From contig OZ020611.1 in NCBI GenBank assembly GCA_963971575.1, positions 224,556,260 to 224,620,259 of the forward strand: a DNA stretch of 64,000 bases. Reading direction: 5' to 3'. How positions within the stretch are numbered: position 1 is the stretch's first letter; every line of letters begins with the position of its first letter. The notes beneath the pieces are model-generated. The model was not told the origin of the DNA and did not search any database. It saw only the letters and a program-made list of their open reading frames with translations. This document shows positions 54,831-64,000 of the stretch, piece by piece. This DNA comes from Liopterus haemorrhoidalis. Lineage: Eukaryota > Arthropoda > Insecta > Coleoptera > Dytiscidae. The translations under genes and the position numbers were made by a program.

Positions 54831-55528
54831 TAATCAATCCTCCAGCTTCAGCTGTATAGCCACAATTTTTACAAGCCGATACATGAGATATAAGGATTTT
54901 TTGGTTCTTAGGAAACTCTAAAAATTGGTAAGCCTTATCAAGAAAAAAAAAAAAAAAAAAAAAACTTTAACGATGGTATGCAAAAATTAACTTGTGACAT
55001 AATGTAAACATAACGGAAATTTAATTTCATAATCTAAATATTCTTCCAGTTTAATAATTTCGTGAGTACATTGTCTTTAAGAGTAATGACAAGTTGCATC
55101 ACGACACAACACCTACATTATAATACTCAGGTTACATTCTGAATATTCATACCTTTCTTTTTGGTTCTCGTTGTACGTAACTATTTACATATTCATGAAA
55201 TATCCTGTCACTACTAAATTAAATTACAAATTAAAATATTTCTAACAAAACAATTCTTGAAATCAAATAAATAATTTAATTAAATTATGCTTTATATTTT
55301 AATAAAACAATTTGTTTCGTATGATTTAATTTACGTTTTCATTTAATATAAAATTATTTTACAAATTGAAAACATTCATTTATGTCCTTTTTGGTATTTT
55401 ATAATAAAAAAATATTGTTCATTTCAAAGCTATTGTACCCGTTCGTCGTATGGATTTTTCTATGTATATTTTTGTTTTAAAATAAATAATGACTGAAATT
55501 TTAATTTCTAGTAGAACAGAAAATAATA
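54831..55528. other. Unassigned A+T-rich stretch
   Basis: Contains a poly-A run at 54942-54963. No gene seen. Confidence 0.45.
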
Positions 55529-56115
55529 CTCCCTCCATCCGAAAATATGGTATACATTGTTTAAAAAAATGTGGGACTAACGAAAATATTGTCTTGATCT
55601 TTTTTTGTTTTTATTTCTAACTAAGTGGTTACTAGGCAACTAATAAACAAATGGCGCGCAAATAGTTTTGTACATGTTAAAAGTAATTCTCGGAAAAATT
55701 AAAAAAAAAACACCTATTTTAGACAAATTAAAGTGACACCCGCTGTTCTAACAAAATGGCGAATTTTGAACAAAATTATGAAGTTCTAAATCGACTTAAA
55801 TCACAACTGCCAAATAGTCCAGATTTTAATGTATTGGACTTTGGCTTTTTCAATTCCATACAATCCTTACAACATACAGCTTCACCGAATACAATCGACG
55901 AACTGACTTAATGCACACAAATGTATTAAACATACAAATCCTTGATAATGTTTTTCTAACATTGAAAATATGTCTAGAAGCAACCATGCAAAAAAGGAGG
56001 GAATTCTTATAAGATTCCGCACATTAATAAGGCAAAAATTCATCGTAAGGAACGATTACAAACAACATTATCATGTTCCTTACAAGCTGTGGAAACAGAC
56101 ACGTCCTGGTTAAAT
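55529..56115 (+). mobile_element. Stowaway/Lemi-like mariner relic
   Basis: After TA at 55527-55528 the left end is CTCCCTCCATCCGAAAATA, close to the Stowaway consensus known mainly from plant MITEs and their Lemi-type transposases. The right end was not found. Confidence 0.6.
55756..56115 (+). pseudogene. Lemi-like mariner transposase C-terminal relic
   Basis: The frame from ATG 55756 reads MANFEQNYEVLNRLKSQL, then PNSPDFNVLDFGFFNSIQSL and SPNTIDELT before a stop at 55909. SPD.NVLD.GFF..IQSLQ is the signature around the third catalytic Asp in plant-type (Lemi/Stowaway-like) mariner transposases and differs from animal mariners (HPPYSPDLAPSD-type). Further pieces in other frames (VFLTLKICLEATMQ, HINKAKIHRKERLQTTLSCS) continue the carboxy end. 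The amino-terminal HTH and first two Asp are deleted. Inactive. Confidence 0.65.
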
Positions 56116-56550
56116 TAAAACTTTTTGTATTATTCTTTGCAATCTCGATGCAAAACATTGAGTCGACGGTTGAACACAGCTTTGTTTAGTATACAGCTCG
56201 ACGTTTGTTTCATTGTCCCGGTTTTGAATAAAATATAAACATGAATAGTGAGTTACCATTGCCAGTGATAGTTGGCTTAATTGGTGTGTCACTTCAAAAA
56301 TCAAAGAAGCCAAAAAGGAAGTGGTGAAAAAATTGGCTTTAAGATAAAAATGTATATTCTAATTGCCATTTATTGTTCCACAAACATGCATGTAATCAGT
56401 AAATGTTGATAAACGTTTCCCAAAAAATCCCTATTATCCTTATCATTCATTGTATGGTTATAATTAAGATATTTATAGGTTATATAAGCTTGACACTATC
56501 CCTGCTGTAGCAAAAGAACAACTAAAATTGTAAACAAACATTGATGCAAG
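56116..56550. other. Unassigned stretch
   Basis: No gene recognised. Confidence 0.45.
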
Positions 56551-56552
56551 TA

Positions 56553-57121
56553 GACCGGGAGCTCATGACATTTTTGGTCTCCGATTTCATACAGCATGCC
56601 TTTTGGAGGAGAGAATATTTACCTTGTGACAACAAAAAAGGGATGGTACTAAACCCCTGCACGCTTTCCGGTCATAGGGAAAATTGCATTTCCACTTAAA
56701 CACAAAATTTTTGTGCTTTTCTCTGATTTAATAATATTGCTTGCTCTTTTGTCAAAAGAAAGTTATAACAAATTTAAAGTCTTTTAATTATAGGCATGCT
56801 GTATGAAATGCGGAAAATCATATTTTTGTATTACAAGATCACATGACCGTTTGAGCCCTTTGGGACCCTCCGAATCGCATGAATATATTTAAAAGACTTT
56901 AAATTTGTTATAACTTTCTTTTGACGAAAGGGCAAGCAATATTAAATCAGAGAAAAGCACAAAAATTTTGTGTTTAAGTGGAAATGCAATTTTCCCTTTG
57001 ACCGGAAAGCGTGCAGGGGTTTAATACCATCCCTTTTTTGTTGTCACAGGGTAAATATTCTCTCCTCCAAAAAGCATGCTGTATGAAATCGGAGACCAAA
57101 AACTGTCATGAGCTCCCGGTC
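56553..57121. mobile_element. Large foldback element with ~235-bp inverted repeats
   Basis: GACCGGGAGCTCATGACA begins both ends, flanked by TA (56551-56552, 57122-57123). The arms are about 235 bp and differ at only some ten positions by eye. A spacer of about 100 bp repeats GGCATGCTGTATGAAAT from the right arm. A transcript would form a long hairpin. No coding capacity. Confidence 0.9.
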
Positions 57122-57134
57122 TAAAGCCTGCACA

Positions 57135-57340
57135 TGTTGAAACATGCATCACTGAGGCGCCATCCAGGGTCTCCAACATTGTCGTGATGCCGATGCGTGC
57201 ATCGGCTCACGATATCGGTGATGCGGCATCACAAAGACAGCCGTACACACAATGACGCCTGCATCGCGTTCCTCCTAACTCGATGCTTGCTTCGCTGCCT
57301 GCTTCATAGTGTATGGGGGGTATAATATACTGACAATGCT
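57135..57340. repeat. CpG-rich palindromic GATGC-repeat patch
   Basis: GCCGATGC-GT-GCATCGGC (57193-57210) sits inside a wider GTGATGCC...GGCATCAC inverted pair. GATGC/GCATC occurs about ten times in 200 bp. It may be the subterminal end of a decayed transposon. Confidence 0.5.
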
Positions 57341-58373
57341 TGCGTGATAGTTACATTATATTCTAACTTTGACAACTAAATTAACCAAGTGTGACGTCAT
57401 TTCATAGTTATCTTGAACAGACTTTAGTAACAAATTATAAATTAAAATTAATTTCCATTTCTGTCGTTAGCGGACAAGAATTTGTTACATTTGTTAAAGG
57501 TTTAAAACAAATTACTTTTTCTATTTTAGTATCCAGCCTGCGTGATAAGTTCTCTAAATATAACGTGCTCTCCAAAAAAATCATATTATTTCATGTGTCA
57601 TGAAACCACATAAATTAACTCCTTAACTAGACCTGATAAACGTGATTTAAATTTCCCGCGCAGTACACGAGTATTCCCCTTACTGATACATAACCTCATT
57701 TCGTGAATAACAGCAGTGAGATCATACATCATGATGCTATCTTCGTTTCTCGTCACTTAAACTTACAGCGAGCAATAATTCAACAGAGTTCAGACATTTT
57801 GAAAAACTAACGTTTCACGCTGACTTCTGTAAAATCAATTTAGAAGTTAGCTTCGTGGTCATATTTTTGCGTGATTTTTATATTTTATTTTTGTATTGGA
57901 AATGTTTTCATCTGAGAATATTTATATTTAGCTGCAGAGAATTTGAAATTGGATTGGCTTGCATGTTTCGATTCGGAATTTCTTATCGGAAATCTTCATT
58001 ATAAAGCAAATTCCACATTGGACACGTGACAAATACTGTTTTAAAAGATTGGCGCTAATATCCTGACAAGGCATGCAGAGTCGTTTCTGGGATGTTGACC
58101 ACCCAAGTGCAAAAACGATATCTATCGCCGCCCTTTTTGATTGAATATTATTTGATTAAGAATTTGATATGTAATCTTTACTTTTATATCTGCTACGGCA
58201 TTTAACTACTTTAAATCCAAGAATATTTCGTAATGCTCAACTTTCTGTACTGGTATTCACGTTAAATGATCTATTCAAATCGCATAAGATACGACTGCCT
58301 ACAATACAAAAACGCAGACAAAGCATGCGTTTCAATTTGTTCCATACTTGATGAAGATTTCTTTTCTCACAAT
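57341..58373. other. Unassigned stretch
   Basis: No gene recognised. A 70-codon open frame at 57391-57603 has no known motif. Confidence 0.45.
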
Positions 58374-59000
58374 CAAGGCTGGAAACTGAAATATATATAT
58401 ATTGGTTAAAATTTATCTGGATTTGTAATCCAATATTTAATAACGGTTTTTTCTTAAGCCGGTTTACAGAATTTCGGTTAACCTTTTTCAAAAACCGGGA
58501 TTATGTTTTTTATATTTAAAATAGATTCTGTTTAATTTATGGGCTTCCATAAATGGCCATATTGCAACTTTATTACCAATAATATGCAATGTGATGTCGA
58601 ACGAGTGGCACAGATTATATTGAAATGTCCAATATTACATTTCTGTGATACAAATCTCTGTTCGTGTAATGAAGGATTACGAACTTGTGTGCAGGATTTA
58701 TAGCTATTTTTTTTTTTTTTTGTTTATGTAAAAATTTTGGTTTTATTTTTAGTTCCCGGCGAGTTCATAGATTGAATATACTGTCGAAACTTTTAACATG
58801 TGAATGCCACTTTTTTAGTAAATGTGCTGTAGACAGAGACTCGATGACGTTATAAGCAGGGCGTGCATTAATCATGTTTTATTCGTGATGCGTGTAAATT
58901 TTAGAAAAAATTACGACTAACCGGTTTTTTCAGAACAGTCGGTTAAAGCTTACTAGTAAAATTTGTCGAAAAAATCTTTCGATTTTAGATTACAGCCCTT
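58374..59000. mobile_element. hAT-type element with CGGTT motifs
   Basis: CAAGGCTGGAAACTGAAA left and, inverted, AAGGGCTGTAATCTAAAA right. 8-bp duplication ctcacaat/ttcacaat (7/8). GCCGGTTT, TCGGTTAA and AACCGGTTTT motifs recur inside. No transposase. Confidence 0.75.
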
Positions 59001-59269
59001 TTCACAATACATATTGGTTACAACGTTTAAAAACAAGTAATTTTGATATCAGTGGGCGAATAATCTTTGGATTCCGCGAAGATTGAAAACCAACGATTTG
59101 CAATCATTATTTATTGATCGTACGTCTTTCTGGTCTGTTTGTCTGTCTTAAAACTTTAACTAAATATAAAACAGTATGACACCAGGGTTCTGAGCAACTA
59201 AGAAATATTTTGAGTCCCAAGTAATCAAACCCTAATATATGGGTTCCTAGAACTCCTGTTAGGAGCATA

Positions 59270-59700
59270 GGGCTTCCACAAAGCTTCGCCATCTGACTCT
59301 GTTGTTGGCCATTGTCTTCAGTTCACTCCTGAATTTTTCCTGAACCTCAGCCTCCTTTAAAATTATACTCCATGTTTGTTTTGGTCGCCCGCGCCTTTTC
59401 TTACCCTGACAATTTCATTCGAACGCTTTCCTTGCTATATCGGTAGGGACTTTTCTAAGTGTATGCCCGACCCAGCCCCACTTACATGCCTTTATTTGCA
59501 GTTCAATGGGTTGTTAGGTGGTTATCTCCCACAGTCAATTACTTATGGGGTTTGACCAAAATATTCTGCATTTTTTTTTTTCGTACAGTTGTCAATATAT
59601 ACCTGTAGTGTCTGGTTTAATTTACTAGTCATTTTCCAAGTTTCGCATTCGTACAGAAGTACGGACTTCACGTCAATTCGAAGCTTTATTTTCATACTTA
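59270..59700 (-). pseudogene. LINE ORF2 C-terminal relic
   Basis: The minus strand reads IKLRIDVKSVLLYECETWKM, then KLNQTLQVYIDNC, GWVGHTLRKVPTDIARKAF and KRRGRPKQTWSIILKEAEV. It ends in RVRWRSFVEALCS near 59280. LLYxCETW, WxGHTLR and RRGRPKxTW in this order are the usual carboxy end of LINE polymerases of the same type as 29630-30410. One stop follows IARKAFE, and short indels exist. 5' part absent. Confidence 0.85.
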
Positions 59701-60637
59701 AATGACTAGAAGTCCAGATATGCTATAAGATGGAAAAGGCTAGAGGGACTCTGCTTATTTTGTAGGCGATATTTGGGACAATAGAAAATATGCCGCCTGA
59801 TCACTCCATGTCGATGGTAAACATAAAATAAGCTTGGATAAGCCCTAGATGATTGAATATAACAGATTACTTTCCATATTTTTTATTTATTTTTTTTTTG
59901 TGTGAATTTATTAATTTGTTTTATTTGTTCTCTTTCTTCACATTTTATCACACGCTTTTCCTGTTAAATAAAATATTTCTATCTCAAAATTCAACAGGAA
60001 ATTTCCATTAAAAATGTAATAAATCAATCGTACAAGAATTGTTATGATTCCTAAAAAATTCCGTAAAAATTGCAATAAATTCACAAGCTCATAATCCGCA
60101 TTAATAACTAAAGATATCAAATACTCCAATTTTTCAAATATTGATTATTTTATAAATAATTCATACTTATAGGCGTGGCGAAACGGTAAAGGTAAAGACA
60201 GGACTAATATATACAGAATGTCTCTATAAAATATATGGCCAATAATTTTTATTTATAAAGTTGCGACGTTATGTCTTATTAGACTTTAGTCATAAGCTAA
60301 ACGGGCCGATCTATTGCACTAATCAGATATTCAATATATTCAGATATTCAGGGGAGCGGGTAAGTTTGTTGTTTTTCTAATAGCACTCTCTATAAAAAAT
60401 ATTATTATTTGCTTGCATATATACTTCTGTTTAGCATCGTCTGATACCCCCACAGAATAAAAAAATATAATAATAATAATTTACTTAACTAAATATACTA
60501 ACGATACAAATTTGAGTTGTACATACTATTGAGAACTGACACGCTCGGATACGCAGTTTGGTGGTCAAATATTGTACTAGGCGCTCTAGTACTGTTTGAA
60601 CTTGTTTTATATGTTCAAGTGTTGAAATTTTGTTAGA
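59701..60637. other. Unassigned A+T-rich stretch
   Basis: No gene recognised. Confidence 0.45.
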
Positions 60638-60842
60638 ATGTCGATAGAAGTTGTGAAAAACTATAAAAGTAAAACAGTTTGTAGTGTTTTTGGCTGCCAT
60701 TCAAGATAGGACAAAGATAGGCATCTTAGTTTTTTTCTTTTCTTAAGAAAAATGGAGGGAAATTTAATATTAAGTCCAGATTGGAAAATATTTGGTTATG
60801 AACAAGACATGCGAATATATTTTGAGTTAAAAAGTAGTTAAA
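60638..60842 (+). pseudogene. THAP-like zinc-finger fragment
   Basis: The ATG at 60638 starts MSIEVVKNYKSKTVCSVFGC, a C-x4-C like the first half of the C2CH THAP finger, then a stop at 60707. Beyond it the same frame continues KDRHLSFFLFL, resembling the SFxxFP strand, and WKIFGY. The second C and H are not seen. THAP fingers head P-element transposases and many host proteins. A decayed THAP or P-like copy is plausible; support is only this short motif. Confidence 0.35.
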
Positions 60843-60847
60843 AAAAG

Positions 60848-60955
60848 AAGTCTTCACCTCCAAAATGTAAGTGCTGAGCAAAAAAAGGTCTCACCTCCAA
60901 AATGTGAGTGATGAGCAAATAAAAAAAAGGTCCTCCCCTCCAAACTACTACAAAC
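60848..60955. repeat. ~50-bp tandem repeat
   Basis: TCACCTCCAAAATGT...AGTG...GAGCAAA occurs twice and partly a third time. Confidence 0.7.
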
Positions 60956-60964
60956 CCGGAGATT

Positions 60965-61025
60965 TTGTAACATACTCTCGCGGACTGGCAAAAAAATCTC
61001 ACGGACTGGTAGTTGGGAAACACTG
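60965..61025. mobile_element. hAT right end (relative of 52139-52320)
   Basis: CGGACTGG repeats and TTGGGAAACACTG match the right end of the 52-kb MITE. Left end not found. Confidence 0.45.
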
Positions 61026-62224
61026 CTCGAAATATCTCTAACCCATGATGAACTCTACTTCCCTAAATATGTCTTAACCCCATGACTCTTAAAAACCAAC
61101 TCTTAAACATTGTCTTCACCTTATGACTGTCTAAACTGCACTACTTAAAACACGACTACCCTGAAAAACTTACATCACCCAACTATAAAATATCATTTCA
61201 CACCCCGGTCAATCGAGACGACATTTATTATTCATAAATTAAATTGTATAATCTCCCCAGATAAGTAACTAAACTAATATTTATATTTCAGACAAAGATT
61301 AATAGATTTTTCCCATATGATCCTAATACTTCTAATCTAATTTATTGACAGAGTTGTCATCAATGTTACAATTTACGATTTCCTTTTCATGTTAAGTTTA
61401 CAAAAGTCTTAAGTTACAATAATAAACAAGTCTACCCTTATCTTAAATGCCCTTTCTAAGAAATAGATTATTTTTTATCATTTAACATTTTTAATATTTT
61501 ACTCTAATTGGATGATTATATTTAATTTTTTTAAAAAATTTTGTTTCTGAAATAATTCCAAAATTACCTCTTTTACAAATTTGCAGAAAGAGTTAGAATC
61601 AATGATGATGACGTCAAAATTTTAATATTTATGGTACACTCTATACTAATATTTGAAATACCTGTAGTAATACAACGAAAAATTTATAATGCATAGCATT
61701 CTTAAGATATCATGAGCTTGTAATAACAATATACTTGCTCGCCCCTACATTATAGGCACTCCCGCTGTACAGTTATGTTAATTCAGTTGTATACGTGTCG
61801 GTTATCGCTCAAACTGCTCCGATATGAGTTTTTAACATTTTATCATAAAGTCGGCTTTCGTTCCCAGTTCTAAATGCACCACGTAATGAAGTTATCGGTA
61901 GTATAATCTAAGTGTTTATATAAACATTGCATTAATTTCAGTTTATGTTATAGTTTAAGGGCCCAAGTTTATAGTGTATAGTTTCATGTTTCGGGATAAA
62001 GTTATTGCAGTATTATTTTCGTTCATGTGATATTCAGATAAGAAGCTGTGCATGTGTTCAAAATGCAAATTTATTTTATTACGCTTTATTTTACTGCATA
62101 GAATTTACTACACTTGATCCGAATTTTCGAAATTGGACGAGTAAGTTTAAATCCTAGATGAAAACATTGTAAACGAGAAAAGAGATTTATATTCTGAACA
62201 AAACTTGTTAACTTTAATAGAACT
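61026..62224. other. Unassigned stretch with possible first-exon signals
   Basis: TATATAAA (61917) and TCAGTT (61938) lie too close for a standard TATA-Inr pair. A GTAAGT donor at 62141 follows a 39-bp interval after a T-rich acceptor-like sequence (AG at 62100-62101). No coding frame is compelling. Confidence 0.3.
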
Positions 62225-63722
62225 TCTACCCCGTACATTTTCTCAAATGAGTCCTCTTAATGTGTGAATACACAAGCAAATTTTTATGAGATTTTTTAAA
62301 TTTCGTCAGAAAACTCTTGTCACCTACCCTATTTCCCAGAGATGTTGAAATAAAATTTTGAAAAAAAAAAAAGCTCAATACTGAACATTGCTGGGAACCG
62401 GAATAGTTAAACAGGAATTTTTGAACAGGTTAGTTTTTCGAAAATTAAAAAAAAAAGTTTATCGTTGAAAATAATAATTATTTTTTAAATAGAAAATAAT
62501 TTATTATGTGATATATAAAAAAAAAAGAAATCAGCTGTGGCCACACAGAACAGACCGCCATCACAAAGTACTTGTTTAATTTATGGCGCTTTTAAAAAAA
62601 ATGTCTCAAATAAAAGTTGTTAGATATTGCTTTTGTAGCAATTTTCCTTAAATAATTTTTTTCGAAATATTTCTATGTTGTGAAATATTTGCAAAAATCT
62701 TAAAATCGACGCTAGTAAAGTCCCATTTTTAGCTAACCTATTTTTACCAAAAGTTGATCAACTCGTGCCATTGATGTCAAAAGCTTAAATATGAAGTTTC
62801 ATAAAAATCCTTTTAGCCGAATTTTCTCTGCACGTGTACACAGACTGACAGACAGACAGACCGAGAGACAGTCAGACACGACAGACCGACAGACATCATG
62901 CTAAAAACAGTCAAAACGTTATGAAGAGACCTCAATTCGTGGAGATCCATCGAAATCTCGAAATGTCAAATTCGGTATGATCACAATACCTCCCTTATAT
63001 ATGTTGGCGGTCTGTAAAAAATGTAGATTAAGGAACCAAAAGTAGTTTTTTAGAATTTTTTAATTTTATAACGTTTTTTTTTTTCCAAAAATGTACTAAA
63101 AAAATTACTAGGTTCCTGCACCCTTAGTTTAACCCCTAATACAAGATGGTTAAACTAAAAACAAAAACATTCTAAGTAATGTACATTGATTTAAACCGGA
63201 AACATACCAGAAAAATATTTGAGGAGATTTTGTTTTTGGAACATTTTTCAATTTTTGTGTTTTTGACAAAATTAGTTATTTTTTAATACATACTTAGTTG
63301 TGACGAATAATATGGATTTTTTGTATTTATGGCTGAAGTAGTATGTGTCTTTTTTTTAAATTAAAAATATAATAAAAAAAAATTAACAGTTGATTACCTA
63401 CTATTATACGTCGTGATTCAACCTATTGTTTGAATTACTTTAGTTTTTTGTTTTTAAGGTATCAAAGAGGAATAAATCATTTATAGTAGTGAAATACTTA
63501 TAAATCAAATAACACATTGCTGTAAAGAGCCAAAAGTAAAATTAAGCCATTTATCAATATATTTTTTATTAATTTAATAAAGACTTGAATACGAAGCAAG
63601 TGCAGAAAAGACGCTGGGATTTTTTAATTTAAATTTTATTATGACAAAATTTTAGCTAGTTATTTAAATTTTGTTTTAAAAAATTAAATGGTAGCTCTTA
63701 GTACTCAACAATGAATAAAAAT
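62225..63722 (+). mobile_element. Family 1 copy interrupted by family 2
   Basis: Family-1 body from the ACCCTATTTCCCAGAGATG region onward, with AACCGGAATAGTTAAACAGG. After the family-2 insertion it resumes at AGATTAAGGAACC. It ends before the 3' hairpin, near GGTAGCTCTTAGTACT. Confidence 0.7.
62528..63020 (-). mobile_element. Family 2 repeat, minus strand, nested in family 1
   Basis: AATCAGCTGTGGCCACA at the left and TATATGTTGGCGGTC at the right are the family ends; the (GTCY)n tract is at 62844-62893. Inserted within an A-rich point of family 1. Confidence 0.75.
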
Positions 63723-63909
63723 TCCTTACTCCACCTTCGTGTTGAAGTTGAACAAAATTCCTTTCTCGTTCAAAATCTTATAACCAAAAAAGGTGTTTGT
63801 TCACTTAAAACTAAATTTTCATTGCACTTATAAAAACTTGCAAATGTTCCCTTAAATCATTTTTAATAATAAATTATGATTCGAAAATGCTTTTTGGTTA
63901 ATACCATAT
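63723..63909. other. Short unassigned stretch
   Basis: A+T-rich; nothing recognised before the transposase start. Confidence 0.4.
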
Positions 63910-64000
63910 TTTGACTTGAAGATGTTGCACAAGCTGTGGCGTTACATGAAGATGGCCGCAGTATTTGAATATTGCTGGCGTTTTGGATGTTATTAAAAAC
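63910..64000 (+). pseudogene. Tc1-like transposase N-terminus, cut by window edge
   Basis: The frame reads LEDVAQAVALHEDGRSI, a stop, and one base later NIAGVLDVIKN. This matches the first helix-turn-helix of Tc1-like transposases (E.A.AVALHE.G.S...IA..L.V). A stop/frameshift already breaks it; the rest lies beyond the window. Confidence 0.5.

Noticed and set aside
62102..62140. 39-bp interval between a T-rich AG and GTAAGT
   Set aside because: Short enough to be chance; no promoter at proper spacing and no recognised peptide.

Overview
The window is about two-thirds A+T and reads as an accessory, transposon-packed stretch of an arthropod (most likely insect) nuclear genome. The evidence is LINE reverse-transcriptase relics, Tc1/mariner, hAT, piggyBac-like and Harbinger-like elements with intact target-site duplications, Helitrons with a 3' hairpin and CTAG end, and (GTCY)n-bearing interspersed repeats resembling dipteran mini-me/INE-1. 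Nothing bacterial is seen. The species cannot be named from the sequence alone.

No intact host gene is visible. The few host-like signals are a 54-bp candidate internal exon at 11743-11796 with a strong acceptor and a GTAAGT donor, two candidate terminal exons (31820-32045 and 45745-45923) each followed by AATAAA, and a CpG-rich Inr+DPE promoter candidate near 9.5 kb. They could mean the window lies in large introns of a plus-strand gene, but this is unproven.

Layout. 0-4.3 kb: LINE tail, a full-length (GTCY)n repeat (family 1) with a nested hAT MITE, and a LINE interrupted by a second LINE. 5.7-6.4 kb: mariner deletion derivative. 8-9.2 kb: Helitron carrying a TIR element. 10.3-11 kb: family-1 copy with a tRNA-like segment and a promoter-like module. 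12-14.1 kb: Tc1-like element with a dead transposase and a nested piggyBac-like MITE. 14.6-16.7 kb: LINE split by a hAT MITE, then A+T-rich minisatellites. 17.7-18.9 kb: two Harbinger-like elements. 19.9-28.4 kb: family-1 and family-2 copies interrupted by an LTR-like insert, a foldback element with G+C-rich tandem repeats and a hAT holding two further elements. 29.6-38.7 kb: LINE, Tc1 and hAT relics plus a TIR element with about 148-bp internal repeats. 39-41.5 kb: second tRNA-bearing family-1 copy, about 176-bp repeats, hAT MITE and 21-bp repeats. 43.2-45.6 kb: second Helitron and family 2. 46.1-50.1 kb: tandem array invaded by a TTAA element and two LINEs, one holding an eight-unit satellite. 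51-64 kb: MITEs, minus-strand family-1 and family-2 copies, a Stowaway/Lemi-like mariner relic, a 569-bp foldback element, hAT and LINE relics, a THAP-like fragment and the start of another Tc1-like transposase.

The value of the window is its insertion stratigraphy. Many nested insertions can be verified because removing the insert and one duplication restores the host repeat or reading frame. The least familiar feature is the family-1 subfamily that combines a tRNA-like box A/B segment, T-runs, a GC-box/CCAAT/TATA module and a 14-codon frame kept in both copies.
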